A DNA stretch of 64,000 bases, taken from Mycetocola manganoxydans. Its GTDB lineage: Bacteria; Actinomycetota; Actinomycetes; Actinomycetales; Microbacteriaceae. Each line of letters begins with the position of its first letter. Position 1 is the stretch's first letter. The stretch covers positions 1-64,000 of the forward strand of contig NZ_RCUV01000005.1 in the NCBI RefSeq assembly GCF_003667545.1, written 5' to 3'. The notes beneath the pieces are model-generated. The model ran no database searches, was not told the origin of the DNA, and saw only the letters and a list, made by a program, of their open reading frames with translations. Both the position numbers and the translations under genes were made by a program. Below are positions 52,253-62,169 of this stretch, one piece after another.

Positions 52253-53126
52253 GGAGCAGACAGCACCCGAGGTCCAGCGGCCACGGCCTCAACGCGGAGA
52301 TGACGGCATCCGGCCCCTCACCAGGGCGGTGTCGATCCTGGTTCTCCCGTTTCTCGCCGCGGCCAGTGTGCTGCTGTATCTCTTCGCCGGAGAGACCGAT
52401 CGGCTGTTCGCGTGGACGATCCAGCCGCCGCTCACCGCCATGGTGCTGGCGAGCGCCTACCTCGGCGGAATCTGGTTCTTCGTTCAGGTGCTCCGCCAGG
52501 GGCGCTGGCACCGGGTGAGGCACGGGTTCCCCGCCGTCCTCATCTTCGCGACGCTCCTCGCTCTGGCGACGATCCTCCACTGGGACCGGTTCCACTTCGG
52601 CCATGTCTCGTTTCTCGCCTGGGCAACCCTGTACTTCGTCACCCCGGTGCTGCTCGTGGGCGTTCTCGTCGTCAACTGGCGAGCGGATGTCGGAAGACCG
52701 GATGCCGTCGACGCGGCCATGCCCTGGCCTACCCGCCTCGTCCTCGCGATCGTCGGGGTGGGATCCTCCGTCGTCGGGATCGTCATGTTCGTCTGGCCGA
52801 CCCTCGCCATCGGCTCATGGGCGTGGGAGGTGACTCCGCTCACGGCGAGGGTCCTCGGGGCCGTGCTCATCCTCCCCGGGGCGGTGAACGTGTGGATGCT
52901 CGTCGACCGGCGGTGGAGCGCGTTCAAGTGGATCGTGCAGGCCGAACTGGTCTGCCTGCTCTTCCTCAACGTCGCGATCGTGCTGTGCCGGGACCAGCTC
53001 GACTGGCGGAACGTCGTGACACTTCCCGTTGTCGTCGTGCTCGCGGCATCCCTCGTCTTCTTCGCGTGGTTGTATCTCGACGGTGAACGCCGCGCTCGCC
53101 GCGTTCGGGAGCCGCGAACCACATAG
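52245..53126 (+). CDS. 8-TM membrane protein coupled to the STAND gene
   Basis: A 293-aa polytopic protein with about eight hydrophobic helices (SILVLPFLAAASVLLYLFAG, TAMVLASAYLGGIWFFV, AVLIFATLLALATILHW, LAWATLYFVTPVLLVGVLVV, LVLAIVGVGSSVVGIVMFV, VLGAVLILPGAVNVWML, LVCLLFLNVAIVL, VVVVLAASLVFFAWLYL). No enzyme motif is visible. ATG 52245 lies inside the end of the STAND gene, so translation is coupled. It could be the membrane-acting partner. No other family is recognised. Confidence 0.72.
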   Translation: MAEEQTAPEVQRPRPQRGDDGIRPLTRAVSILVLPFLAAASVLLYLFAGETDRLFAWTIQPPLTAMVLASAYLGGIWFFVQVLRQGRWHRVRHGFPAVLIFATLLALATILHWDRFHFGHVSFLAWATLYFVTPVLLVGVLVVNWRADVGRPDAVDAAMPWPTRLVLAIVGVGSSVVGIVMFVWPTLAIGSWAWEVTPLTARVLGAVLILPGAVNVWMLVDRRWSAFKWIVQAELVCLLFLNVAIVLCRDQLDWRNVVTLPVVVVLAASLVFFAWLYLDGERRARRVREPRTT

Positions 53127-53183
53127 CCCGGAGCGCACTGTCAACCCCGGGCCTCTCGCTCCGGCTTCTTCGGTTCGAGGCAA

Positions 53184-53196
53184 TAGTCTTCGTAGC
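53184..53196 (+). promoter_or_regulatory. -10 box for a leaderless maltokinase mRNA
   Basis: TAGTCT (53184-53189) is seven bases from ATG 53197 and there is no SD. Transcription would start at the start codon. Confidence 0.5.
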
Positions 53197-54558
53197 ATGT
53201 CCCCGCTGACGAGCCACCTCGACCTCATTGCCCCCTGGCTCGGATCCCAACGCTGGTTCGCCAGCAAAGGGCATCTTCCCGAGCTCGAACTCCTGGGCAG
53301 CTGGCAGATCCCCGCTGCCGATTGCCGCGTGCTGACCCACCTGATCATGGATCACAGCGCAACGGTTCCCGTGCTCTACCAGGTCCCGGTCACCGAACAC
53401 CGCTCTCCGCTCACCGACGGCGACGCTGCCCTCATCGGTACCTTCCCTGACGGCGACGACACCGTCTACCTGTACGACGGGCCCCAGGATCCGGTCTATG
53501 CCGAAGCGCTGCTCCGTATGATCGTCTCCGGCGCGACGGCTATTCCCGAGGGCGCGGATGCCGTCGGCCGGTCGTTCGGCGACATGGAGATCTCAGCGAT
53601 CGACGCCGCCCGTGTTTTGCGGGGTGAACAGTCGAACACCTCGATCATCTACAAGGTGACCACCCCGAACGGTCCGCTCCGGGTGATCTGCAAGGTCTTC
53701 CGTGCGCTGCACCACGGAGAGAACCCCGACGTCGTCCTGCAGTCAGCGATTGCCGCCGCCGGCTCCGACAGCGTCCCCCATTCGATCGGTTACATCGAGG
53801 GAGGTTGGAGTGATATCGGGCAGCCAGGCGGGCTCGCCCATGGGCACCTCGCCTTCGCGCAGGAGTTTCTCGCCGGCGCCGAGGACGCCTGGCGAATCGC
53901 CCTGAGGGCGAGCGAAGACGGCGTCGACTTCACCGCCGAAGCGCACGCGCTCGGTACGACGACGGCGGAGGTGCACCGCACCCTCGCCGCGTCGTTCGGG
54001 ACGAAAACCCCGTCCGATTCCGACGTCGCCGAGACCCTCGACAGCTTCTCCGCCAGGCTCCAGCTGGCGATCGACGAGGTACCTGCCATCGCTGAACTGC
54101 GCGGAGTGATCGAAGATCTCTACTCGACCGTTCGCACGCTGGAGTGGCCGGCGCTGCACCGTATTCACGGGGATTACCACCTCGGCCAGGTCCTCGTAGC
54201 TGATGGCCACTGGATCCTCATCGACTTCGAGGGCGAACCGATGCGACCGATGATCGAACGGTCGCGACCCGACTTCGCCGTGCGCGACGTCGCCGGGATG
54301 CTGCGCAGCTTCGACTATGTCGCTGGTTCCCTCGGCAGTACCGAGCAGGCGGCGGCGTGGACGAGCGCCGCGCGCCGCGCCTTCCTCAGCGGATACATCG
54401 AGGAGTCTGGCATCGACCTTCGCGCGCACCGCGAGCTTCTCGACGCGTTCGAGATGGACAAGGCCGTCTACGAAGCCGTCTATGAGGCACGAAACCGGCC
54501 GGACTGGCTCCCGATACCGCTCGCGGCGCTCCGTCGGCTCGCCGCGCGAGCCCGCTGA
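53197..54558 (+). CDS. Maltokinase (Mak/Pep2-like)
   Basis: A 453-aa kinase. Residues 1-90 form the maltokinase N-terminal cap (WLGSQRWFASKGHLPELEL). The C-terminal lobe has aminoglycoside-phosphotransferase-like HGDYHLGQVLVADGHWILI with the catalytic Asp near residue 325 and IDFEGEP as the metal motif. It phosphorylates maltose to maltose-1-phosphate with ATP, feeding the GlgE route to alpha-glucan. Glucosamine kinases are close relatives, so the substrate is not certain. glgE and treS are not in this window, but glgX-treY-treZ lies 3 kb downstream. Confidence 0.83.
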   Translation: MSPLTSHLDLIAPWLGSQRWFASKGHLPELELLGSWQIPAADCRVLTHLIMDHSATVPVLYQVPVTEHRSPLTDGDAALIGTFPDGDDTVYLYDGPQDPVYAEALLRMIVSGATAIPEGADAVGRSFGDMEISAIDAARVLRGEQSNTSIIYKVTTPNGPLRVICKVFRALHHGENPDVVLQSAIAAAGSDSVPHSIGYIEGGWSDIGQPGGLAHGHLAFAQEFLAGAEDAWRIALRASEDGVDFTAEAHALGTTTAEVHRTLAASFGTKTPSDSDVAETLDSFSARLQLAIDEVPAIAELRGVIEDLYSTVRTLEWPALHRIHGDYHLGQVLVADGHWILIDFEGEPMRPMIERSRPDFAVRDVAGMLRSFDYVAGSLGSTEQAAAWTSAARRAFLSGYIEESGIDLRAHRELLDAFEMDKAVYEAVYEARNRPDWLPIPLAALRRLAARAR

Positions 54559-54560
54559 CG

Positions 54561-55070
54561 TCAGCGGCGGAGCAGAATACCTCTCGCGTACGCGGCCTGA
54601 CCGGCGTGTTCGAGATCGTCGGTGACGACGCTGATCAGCCGAACCCCGAGTGTGACCGCCGGGGTCCAGTTCTCGTCGACAACACGGTCGAGTTCATCGT
54701 CGGACAGAGCGCTGACGAAGTGCATGGTCCGGTCGTGCACCTCGTCGAAGTATCCGAGAAGCAGGTCGGGGGAGTCCACGACGACAGCGCCCGCCTCGTC
54801 GGGAGAGTGCCCGTAGCCGGTGTCCGATGCGGGGAGCGGCAGACGGAACCGGTCCACCCAGCCGGCAGACAACCAGATCTGGTCGGTGTTCATCGCATCG
54901 GCGATGTGATCGTCCTGCACTCGCGTGAGGTGCCAGATCAACCAGGCGATGCTATTCGCTTCCTCGTCGATCCGGGCCATCAGTTCACGCGAACCGAGGC
55001 CGTCGACGGCACGGTGTACCGCTTCTGACACGCGACCGAAGGCATCCGCCAGGATTTCAGCACTTCTCAT
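54561..55070 (-). CDS. DinB/DUF664-family protein
   Basis: A 169-aa four-helix protein of the DinB superfamily: ILADAFGRVSEAVHRAVDGL, EANSIAWLIWHLTRVQDDHI and ISVVTDDLEHAGQAAYARGIL supply the metal-ligand histidines. Family members include mycothiol/bacillithiol transferases. ATG 55070 has AGGAGGAAC upstream and overlaps the preceding stop by four bases, so it is the third gene of a DoxX-first operon. Confidence 0.82.
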   Translation of the reverse strand: MRSAEILADAFGRVSEAVHRAVDGLGSRELMARIDEEANSIAWLIWHLTRVQDDHIADAMNTDQIWLSAGWVDRFRLPLPASDTGYGHSPDEAGAVVVDSPDLLLGYFDEVHDRTMHFVSALSDDELDRVVDENWTPAVTLGVRLISVVTDDLEHAGQAAYARGILLRR

Positions 55071-55765
55071 GATCGTTCCTCCTGGATCTCGGCGTATGAC
55101 CGCTGGCGCAAACGTCGCGTCCATGCGTACGTTGTGCGTCCGGGCAGCGGGTGTCGAATCGGGTCGTACCGGTCCGTGGTGTCAACCGGGCCGGGCGTAC
55201 GACCGAGTTCGAGGACCGCGAACGGATGCCATCGGCCACTCGGGGTCGCGTGGTAGAGGTGCAGGCGCCAGGTCGTGGTCTCGAGCGCCTGCGCGAGGGC
55301 GGTCGGCTCGGCGGGCAGATCGGTCGGCCCAATGGTCCGCGCGGCGAGGAGAACTGGGCCGCGGTCGGATTTGTATGGGAAGAAGCTGGTGAATCGAGCG
55401 CGGGAGGGGGAGCGGTGGACGGCGAGCCAGAACCGTGATGGCATCCCGAAGCCGGTGGAGGCGAGGAGAACGTCCGCGAAGCCGGACGGTACGGGGAGCC
55501 GGAGCGCCAGGCCGAGAACGTCAGGGAGCGGCAGGGGCAGGCCGATCGAGCGCGACACCCGGGCGGTGACGGCGATCTGGGAGGTGGGCGGATCATCGAG
55601 GAACGGCAGTCCGGACACCGAACCCTGTGTCGTGAAGCGAAGCGTTCCCGACAGTGCGACCCCGTGGGGATGCACCGGCCGCGGAGATCTCACTCGCTGG
55701 AGTGCGAGGAGAGACGCGGCGAGGACCCGCCCGAGAATTGCCGACGGGCTCGCGATCTCAGTCAT
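55067..55765 (-). CDS. Uncharacterised protein, weakly catalase-fold-like
   Basis: A 232-aa protein: RPVHPHGVALSGTLRFTT, RVSRSIGLPLPLPDVLGLAL, DVLLASTGFGMPSRFWLAV and TSFFPYKSDRGPVLLAART. The pattern RVSRSIGLPxPLPDVLGLA is reminiscent of the catalase core (heme-binding arm and following strand), but the catalase catalytic His/Asn are not visible, so activity is doubtful. Similar actinobacterial proteins are mostly annotated as hypothetical. It overlaps both neighbours by ATGA. Confidence 0.5.
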   Translation of the reverse strand: MTEIASPSAILGRVLAASLLALQRVRSPRPVHPHGVALSGTLRFTTQGSVSGLPFLDDPPTSQIAVTARVSRSIGLPLPLPDVLGLALRLPVPSGFADVLLASTGFGMPSRFWLAVHRSPSRARFTSFFPYKSDRGPVLLAARTIGPTDLPAEPTALAQALETTTWRLHLYHATPSGRWHPFAVLELGRTPGPVDTTDRYDPIRHPLPGRTTYAWTRRLRQRSYAEIQEERS

Positions 55766-56142
55766 GACGCCTCGTCACGGCCGACCCGGAGAGCGAGTGT
55801 GATCAGCGGCGCCTGCAACGGCAGCCGTACGAGCGCGACCAGCCGATGGGGCAGCGGCTTTCTGCGAAGCACGCGCACCGTGCGAACGTTCGCCGGGAAG
55901 ACCACAAGGAGGAAGAACGCCGACAGCAACCCGCCGATGCTGCGCGTCCGTGGATGCGCGACCATTGCGGCGAGAACCCACTCGGCTGCACCCGAGCCAT
56001 AGGTCCACGAACGGCTCGAACCGGGAAGGCTTCGGGGCACAATCGGGTCGAAGACCGCCGGACGGACGAAGTGGATCGCCCCGGTGATCGCGAACAGGGT
56101 GGCAAGCGCCGTTGCGGTCAGGGGCGTCCTCTTCGTCGTCAT
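55762..56142 (-). CDS. DoxX-family membrane protein
   Basis: A 126-aa protein with four hydrophobic segments: LTATALATLFAITGAIHFVRP, GSGAAEWVLAAMVAHP, GGLLSAFFLLVVFPANV and LPLQAPLITLAL. It fits the DoxX/DoxD-like group. The start is ATG 56142, six bases after TACTGT (a leaderless -10 box). It is the first gene of the DoxX/unknown/DinB operon. Function unknown. Confidence 0.8.
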   Translation of the reverse strand: MTTKRTPLTATALATLFAITGAIHFVRPAVFDPIVPRSLPGSSRSWTYGSGAAEWVLAAMVAHPRTRSIGGLLSAFFLLVVFPANVRTVRVLRRKPLPHRLVALVRLPLQAPLITLALRVGRDEAS

Positions 56143-56193
56143 CCAGCCACAGTAGGGGATCGGCACTCCTTTCGGCGATGGCTTGCGCCCCGG

Positions 56194-57390
56194 TCAGGGG
56201 CGCGGTGTCCATCGAGGGGTGCCGGGAACAGCGGGACCGGTTGGCCAGCGGAGTACGGCGGCCACCCCAGCGCGCTCGGGGAGTCGACCGGTGTCCACGA
56301 ACATCAACCGTGAATCGGCGACGAGTGCTGCACGGGACAGTGCCAGAGCAGCGGGCACTGAACCGAGAACAGCGGCTCCGAGCGCTTCCTCCGGCGCTGA
56401 CGCCACCCACGGCTCGGACGCGAGCGCGAAAAGCGAACGATCGCCGATCGCATCGAGGTCGATGAGCATCTTCTCCACCTGCCCCTGCTGAAGGGCATGG
56501 ATGACCGCTCCGACACCGACCGCTCCGTTCTCGAAGTCGCCGGCGGAGAGCCTGTCGACGGCAGCCTGTTCGTCCTTGGCCCGCAGCTCGGTCAGCCGGG
56601 CGGCCACGTGGTCGTTGAGGGCGTCGCGTGAGGACCCTGCTGCCCTGACGTGCGTGGGGACGGTCGACGCGATCTCCCGCGATGCCGGGGCGAGCTCGTC
56701 CGAGAGGAGTTGTACCGCTCGAACGTCGCCGGCGAGGACGAGCAGGCGGGGGCGCAGCTCCCGAACGAGAGTGTCAACCGCACTGGCGAGCTGGTTCTGG
56801 TTCTGACGCCAGATCTCCTCCGAGTGGTGCTGGTAGCGGCTGTGCGACCAGCCGCCCGCCTGCACCTTGTTGAGGCTGTCGGTGCGGCCCTGGATGTCTT
56901 CGTCATGCAGGCTCGCCGTGTGCCTCGCCCGGAAGGCGTGGATCTCGCCTCCCTCCCGCGCTGCCTCGACGACGAGGTACAGCGCGTCGTTCTTTCGATC
57001 GACAAGCAGGGGGAGCAGGTTCGGCACAGCGGTGTACTCGACCGATTCGGCGGAGGTCATCGGCCCGGCGAGGATCTCGTCGATGATCACGTCCCCCTCG
57101 GTGGCGACCAGGAACCGGGAGCACGGACCCCCGACGCCGGTCGGTTCAGCGAGTATCCGGTCGATGGCTTCGCAATCCGCAGCGGGAGCACCGGCGGTGC
57201 GCAGCGAGTTCCTGATCGTATCCCGCCGGGCCTCGGCGTCCTGTCCCGAGCCGTCGAACAACGCGGCGGCATCCACATGGACGACACTCGACGATCCGTC
57301 CCGACGCCAGAGAGCCGCCCAATCCCGAACCTGTTCCGTGCGGGGATCCCGTGTGCCGTTCTCCGTCTGGGCGTCTGTTCGATGAGCCAT
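56194..57390 (-). CDS. Rv2629-type (baeRF) eRF1-like factor
   Basis: A 398-aa protein with the Vms1/eRF1-like architecture of Rv2629-family factors. Residues about 1-145 form an N-terminal domain; KVQAGGWSHSRYQHHSEE at about residue 170 replaces the GGQ loop of eRF1 (GGWS, no Gln), so it should not hydrolyse peptidyl-tRNA. RPRLLVLAGDVRAVQLL and a C-terminal AVGVGAVIHALQQGQVEKML (L7Ae-like) follow. Related proteins in the Balon/Pelota group bind hibernating ribosomes. ATG 57390, divergent from glgX. Confidence 0.8.
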   Translation of the reverse strand: MAHRTDAQTENGTRDPRTEQVRDWAALWRRDGSSSVVHVDAAALFDGSGQDAEARRDTIRNSLRTAGAPAADCEAIDRILAEPTGVGGPCSRFLVATEGDVIIDEILAGPMTSAESVEYTAVPNLLPLLVDRKNDALYLVVEAAREGGEIHAFRARHTASLHDEDIQGRTDSLNKVQAGGWSHSRYQHHSEEIWRQNQNQLASAVDTLVRELRPRLLVLAGDVRAVQLLSDELAPASREIASTVPTHVRAAGSSRDALNDHVAARLTELRAKDEQAAVDRLSAGDFENGAVGVGAVIHALQQGQVEKMLIDLDAIGDRSLFALASEPWVASAPEEALGAAVLGSVPAALALSRAALVADSRLMFVDTGRLPERAGVAAVLRWPTGPAVPGTPRWTPRP

Positions 57391-57633
57391 GTGTCCTCCT
57401 TCGTCGGCGAAAGTTCACGCGGGGTCGAACAAGAGCGCCGACCGAGCCGCGCTGGGGTGTTGCTTCCATGAAACCGTTGACCGCCCACCGGCACAAGGGC
57501 AACGTCTGCCGCCTATCACCGGCGGCAGCAAAAAGCCAGAGGCGGCGGGCGAAAAGGCAACCGTGGCGCATCGAAGTAAGTTTGTTCCTGCGCTGCGCGA
57601 ATCTCGCGCAACGCAGCTGAAACAAGGAGACCA
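57391..57633. promoter_or_regulatory. Divergent promoter and leader region upstream of glgX
   Basis: This 243-bp gap separates the Rv2629-type gene from glgX. CTGCCGCC (57506-57513) and GGCGGCAG (57521-57528) pair around a 7-nt loop, and TGCGCGA/TCGCGCA (57594-57610) forms a second hairpin with an ATC loop close to the SD (AAGGAG, before ATG 57634). It does not match a riboswitch I know. The second hairpin would influence glgX translation. Confidence 0.5.
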
Positions 57634-59844
57634 ATGGAAACCTGGCCCGGAAGTGCCTACCCCCTCGGTGCGACGTACGACGGAAGCGGAACCAACTTCG
57701 CCGTTTACAGCGAAGCCGCACATAGAATCGAACTCTGCCTGTTCAGCGAAGAAGGCCTCGACGAGACCAGGATCGAACTGCGCGAAGTCGATGCGTTCAT
57801 CTGGCACTGTTATCTCCCCGAGGTGCAGCCGGGGCAGCGCTACGGCTACCGGGTGCACGGCGATTACGACCCGAGCCAGGGCAAGCGCGCCAACCCGAAC
57901 AAGCTTCTCCTCGACCCATACGCAAAAGCGACCTGCGGGACGAACGACTGGAGCCAGGCGCTCTTCTCCTACAACTTCGGCGACCCGGATTCCCGCAACG
58001 ACGAGGACTCCGCCCCGCACACCATGCTCAGCGTGGTCGTCAACCCGTTCTTCGACTGGGCAGGCGACCGTCACCCGCGCACCCCGTACGGCCAGACCGT
58101 GATCTATGAAGCACACGTCAAGGGCCTCACGCAGCTCAACGAAGCCATCCCCGAAGCCCAGCGCGGCACATACTCGGGTATCGCACACCCCGCGACGATC
58201 GAGCACCTCCTCAAACTCGGCGTGACGGCGATCGAACTCATGCCCGTTCACCAGTTCGTCCAGGACTCCACCCTGCTCGACCAGGGGCTCAGCAACTACT
58301 GGGGTTACAACTCGATCGGATTCTTCGCACCACACAGCGATTACTCCTCGGTTGGCCAGGACGGCCAGCAGGTGCAGGAGTTCAAGGGCATGGTTCGCTC
58401 GCTCCACGAAGCGGGCATCGAGGTCATCCTCGACGTTGTGTACAACCACACGGCGGAGGGAAACCACCTCGGCCCCACGCTCTCGTTCCGCGGACTCGAC
58501 AACGAGGCCTACTACCGGCTCGAGGAAGATGACAAGCGGTACTACACCGACTACACCGGCACCGGAAACACCCTCAACGTGCGGCATCCGCACTCGCTGC
58601 AGCTCATCATGGACTCCCTGCGTTACTGGGTGACCGAGATGCACGTCGACGGGTTCCGTTTCGACCTTGCGAGCGCCCTGGCCCGTGATTTGTACGAAGT
58701 CGACCGGCTCTCCACTTTCTTCGAGCTCGTGCAGCAGGACCCGATCGTGTCGCAGGTCAAGCTCATCGCGGAGCCGTGGGATGTCGGCCCCGGCGGGTAC
58801 CAGGTCGGTAACTTCCCGCCCCAGTGGACGGAGTGGAACGGTAAGTACCGCGACACCGTTCGTGACTTCTGGCGCGGTGAACCATCGACGCTCGCAGAAT
58901 TCGCGTCACGACTGACCGGCTCCGCCGACCTCTACGAGCACTCGGGGCGGCGCCCGGTCGCATCGATCAACTTCGTGACCGCCCACGACGGGTTCACCCT
59001 GCGCGACCTCGTTTCGTACAACGAGAAGCACAATGACGCGAACGGTGAAGACAACAACGACGGTGAGTCACACAACCGGTCGTGGAACTCCGGAGTTGAA
59101 GGTGACACCGATGACCCCGAGGTGCTGGGGCTCCGCGCGCGCCAGCAGCGCAACTTCATCGCGACCATGCTGCTGTCGCAGGGCGTGCCGATGCTCCTCC
59201 ATGGAGACGAACTCGGCAGGACCCAGCAGGGTAACAACAACGGCTACGCACAGGACAACGAACTGACCTGGGTGCACTGGGACCAGGCCGACGCTCCGCT
59301 CGTCGAGTTCACTGCGGCAGTCGCCCGGCTCCGCAAGGAACACCCGGTGTTCCGCAGGAGCCGCTTCTTCGACGGTCGTCCGGTACGCCGTGGCGAGGGA
59401 GAGCCGCTGTCGGACATCGTCTGGCTCACCAGCGAGGGCACCGAGATGCAGCCGGAGGATTGGGACGAGAACCTCGCCCGTACCGTCGGCGTGTTCTTCA
59501 ACGGCCAGGGCATCCGCGAGCGTGACTCCCGCGGCCAGTGGATCACCGACGTGAATTTCCTGCTGTTCTTCAACGCGGGCGATGAGGACGCCGAATTCAT
59601 CCTGCCTCCGGAGGAGTACTCCCCGGCGTGGGAGATCGTCGTCGACACGGCCGGGGAGGGCGCGGACTCCGTAGCCCGTGAGGCTGGCGCCGCGCAGAAG
59701 GTCGTTGCGCGCTCCATGATGGTGATGCGCGCGTACAGTGCTCCGGAGGCCGAGCCCGATCACTCCGTCGCAGCATCCCTCGCCGTTCTCAGCGGATCCC
59801 AGAACACCAGCACGGTCGAGGTGCGCCCCGGAGCAGTGTCATGA
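57634..59844 (+). CDS. glgX: Glycogen debranching enzyme GlgX/TreX
   Basis: A 736-aa GH13 debranching enzyme. The N-terminal CBM48/isoamylase region ([20 protein letters not shown]) is followed by the barrel: nucleophile Asp in [12 protein letters not shown] (about residue 345), acid/base Glu in LIAEPWDVG (about 380), Asp in FVTAHDGFT (about 450). It removes alpha-1,6 branches from glycogen or maltodextrin to release linear chains, which TreY then converts. AAGGAG lies before ATG. The stop overlaps treY (ATGA). First gene of the glgX-treY-treZ operon. Confidence 0.93.
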   Translation: METWPGSAYPLGATYDGSGTNFAVYSEAAHRIELCLFSEEGLDETRIELREVDAFIWHCYLPEVQPGQRYGYRVHGDYDPSQGKRANPNKLLLDPYAKATCGTNDWSQALFSYNFGDPDSRNDEDSAPHTMLSVVVNPFFDWAGDRHPRTPYGQTVIYEAHVKGLTQLNEAIPEAQRGTYSGIAHPATIEHLLKLGVTAIELMPVHQFVQDSTLLDQGLSNYWGYNSIGFFAPHSDYSSVGQDGQQVQEFKGMVRSLHEAGIEVILDVVYNHTAEGNHLGPTLSFRGLDNEAYYRLEEDDKRYYTDYTGTGNTLNVRHPHSLQLIMDSLRYWVTEMHVDGFRFDLASALARDLYEVDRLSTFFELVQQDPIVSQVKLIAEPWDVGPGGYQVGNFPPQWTEWNGKYRDTVRDFWRGEPSTLAEFASRLTGSADLYEHSGRRPVASINFVTAHDGFTLRDLVSYNEKHNDANGEDNNDGESHNRSWNSGVEGDTDDPEVLGLRARQQRNFIATMLLSQGVPMLLHGDELGRTQQGNNNGYAQDNELTWVHWDQADAPLVEFTAAVARLRKEHPVFRRSRFFDGRPVRRGEGEPLSDIVWLTSEGTEMQPEDWDENLARTVGVFFNGQGIRERDSRGQWITDVNFLLFFNAGDEDAEFILPPEEYSPAWEIVVDTAGEGADSVAREAGAAQKVVARSMMVMRAYSAPEAEPDHSVAASLAVLSGSQNTSTVEVRPGAVS

Positions 59845-62168
59845 GACTTCCGCTCTCGACCTACCGGCTCCAGATCCGTGAGAGCCTCACCCTGACGGAT
59901 GCCGCGGAACTGACCGATTACGTCACCTCCCTCGGTGCTGACTGGGTTTACCTGTCCCCTCTCCTCGTCGCGGAATCCGGATCGGATCATGGTTACGACG
60001 TCGTCGACCACTCACGAATCGACCCGGTCCGCGGGGGAGCGTCCGGGCTCGAGGCGCTGTCGAAAGCTGCTCGCGCCGCCGGGCGCGGCGTCCTCGTGGA
60101 CATCGTGCCGAACCACATGGGCGTAGCGACGCCGTCACTGAACGCCTGGTGGTGGGACCTTCTCACCCTGGGCCAGGCGTCGCGCTTTGCGGAGGCGTTC
60201 GACGTCGACTGGGAGGCTGCTGGAGGTAAAATCCGTATCCCGGTGCTCGGGGATGGTGACACCGAATTGGATTCGCTCACCCTCGTGGACGGGCAACTGC
60301 ACTATTACGACAATGCGTTCCCTGTCGCTCCCGGGACCGCGGACGACGGGGCGGACGTTCGCACGATCCATGACCGTCAGAACTACGAGTTGGTCAACTG
60401 GCGCCGAGCGGACGCCGAGCTGAACTACCGGCGGTTCTTCGCCGTCAACACCCTGGCCGGCATCCGTGTTGAAGTGCCGTGGGTGTTCGCCGAGTCGCAC
60501 GCCGAAATCGTGCGTTGGGTTCGGGACGGTCTCGTCGACGGATTGCGTGTCGATCACCCCGACGGTCTCGCCGACCCTGGCGGCTACCTCGACGCCCTTC
60601 AGCAGGCGACAGGCGGGACCTACGTCCTCGTCGAGAAGATCCTCGAGGGCGACGAGCAGATGCCGCCGAGCTGGGCCGCAGCCGGAACGACCGGCTATGA
60701 CGCGCTCGGTGACATCGACCGGGTCTTCGTCGACCCGGACGGACAGGTTGTGCTCGACGACCTCGAGGGCAGGCTCCAGGGGGTGCCCGCCGACATAGAG
60801 GTGGTCTGGCCCGAGATGATCTACGCCAGCAAGCGCAACATTGCCGACGGCATCCTCCGGTCCGAAGTTCTGCGCCTCGCTCGGCTGGTCCCCGAGATCA
60901 CGGATGCGGACGATGCCATCGCTGAGCTGCTCGCCGCTTTCCCGGTGTACCGCTCCTACCTGCCATACGGGATCGAGCACCTGCATCACGCGGCGCGGGC
61001 TGCAGCGGCCCGTCGCCCGGAGCTCGCATCGACGATCGACGCGCTCGTCCCCGTGCTCTCCGACCCCGATCACCTCGCCGCCATCCGATTCCAGCAGACC
61101 TCGGGAATGGTCATGGCCAAGGGTGTCGAGGATACGGCGTTCTACCGGTTCAGCCGCTTGACCTCGCTCAACGAGGTCGGCGCGGATCCGGGAGAGTTCT
61201 CCATCGATGTCGCCGAGTTCCACAGCCGGCAGCAGCACCGCCAGGCGTCGATCCCGGCTTCGATGACCACACTGTCGACCCATGACACCAAACGTGGTGA
61301 AGACGTTCGCGCGCGGATCGCGGTTATCGCCGAGATTCCGGGGGAGTGGGAGGCAACGCTTGCCGAATTGCGCGAACGCGCACCCCTTGGGGATGGTCCG
61401 TTCGAGAAGTTGCTCTGGGAGGCCGTGATCGGCGCCTGGCCCATCTCGCAGGAGCGGCTCGACGCCTACGCGGAGAAGGCAGCGCGGGAAGCCGGGACCT
61501 CCACGATGTGGACCCAGCCGAATGAAGCATTCGAGAAGAAGATGCACGACCTGGTCGCGGCGGTCTTCACCGATGACACGGTGTCGCAACTGGTCAGCAC
61601 CTTCGTTCAGCGCGTCGCGCGCGCCGGCTGGTCGAACTCGCTGGGAGCGAAACTCGTGCAGCTCACCGCCCCGGGTGTGCCGGACGTCTACCAGGGCAGC
61701 GAACTGTGGGAGACGTCTCTTGTCGACCCGGACAATCGCCGCCACGTCGACTTCGACGTGCGCAAGGAGTACCTCGCCCGGGTCGACCGCGGCTGGCTTC
61801 CTGAGATCGACGAGACCGGAGCGGCGAAGCTCCTCGTCACCTCCCGTGCCCTCCGGCTTCGCCGTGATCACCCCGAGTGGTTCTCGCGGTACCTCCCTGT
61901 TCCGGCCTACGGTGACGCCGCCGACCACGTCCTCGCTTTCGACCGCGGAGATGCCGTGACGGTAGCCACCCGGTTGCCGCTCGGCCTCGAAGCGGCAGGC
62001 GGCTGGGGCGACACCACGATTGAGCTCGCCGGCCGGCGCTGGGTCGATTCGCTCACCGGCGAACGCTATCCGGGCGGAGCGGTGCGGCTCGCCGACCTGC
62101 TGGCAACCTACCCGGTCGCGCTCCTCGTGGCCGACGATTTCGATGACCACGGAATGATGGGGGACTGA
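59841..62168 (+). CDS. treY: Maltooligosyltrehalose synthase TreY
   Basis: A 775-aa GH13 enzyme that converts the reducing end of maltooligosaccharides to an alpha,alpha-1,1-trehalose linkage. Motifs: [20 protein letters not shown] at the N-terminus, Asp in [14 protein letters not shown] (about residue 237), Glu in [12 protein letters not shown] (about 265), Asp in [15 protein letters not shown] (about 479). C-terminal [15 protein letters not shown] is typical. Coupled to glgX and treZ. Confidence 0.94.
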   Translation: MRLPLSTYRLQIRESLTLTDAAELTDYVTSLGADWVYLSPLLVAESGSDHGYDVVDHSRIDPVRGGASGLEALSKAARAAGRGVLVDIVPNHMGVATPSLNAWWWDLLTLGQASRFAEAFDVDWEAAGGKIRIPVLGDGDTELDSLTLVDGQLHYYDNAFPVAPGTADDGADVRTIHDRQNYELVNWRRADAELNYRRFFAVNTLAGIRVEVPWVFAESHAEIVRWVRDGLVDGLRVDHPDGLADPGGYLDALQQATGGTYVLVEKILEGDEQMPPSWAAAGTTGYDALGDIDRVFVDPDGQVVLDDLEGRLQGVPADIEVVWPEMIYASKRNIADGILRSEVLRLARLVPEITDADDAIAELLAAFPVYRSYLPYGIEHLHHAARAAAARRPELASTIDALVPVLSDPDHLAAIRFQQTSGMVMAKGVEDTAFYRFSRLTSLNEVGADPGEFSIDVAEFHSRQQHRQASIPASMTTLSTHDTKRGEDVRARIAVIAEIPGEWEATLAELRERAPLGDGPFEKLLWEAVIGAWPISQERLDAYAEKAAREAGTSTMWTQPNEAFEKKMHDLVAAVFTDDTVSQLVSTFVQRVARAGWSNSLGAKLVQLTAPGVPDVYQGSELWETSLVDPDNRRHVDFDVRKEYLARVDRGWLPEIDETGAAKLLVTSRALRLRRDHPEWFSRYLPVPAYGDAADHVLAFDRGDAVTVATRLPLGLEAAGGWGDTTIELAGRRWVDSLTGERYPGGAVRLADLLATYPVALLVADDFDDHGMMGD

Positions 62169-62169
62169 C

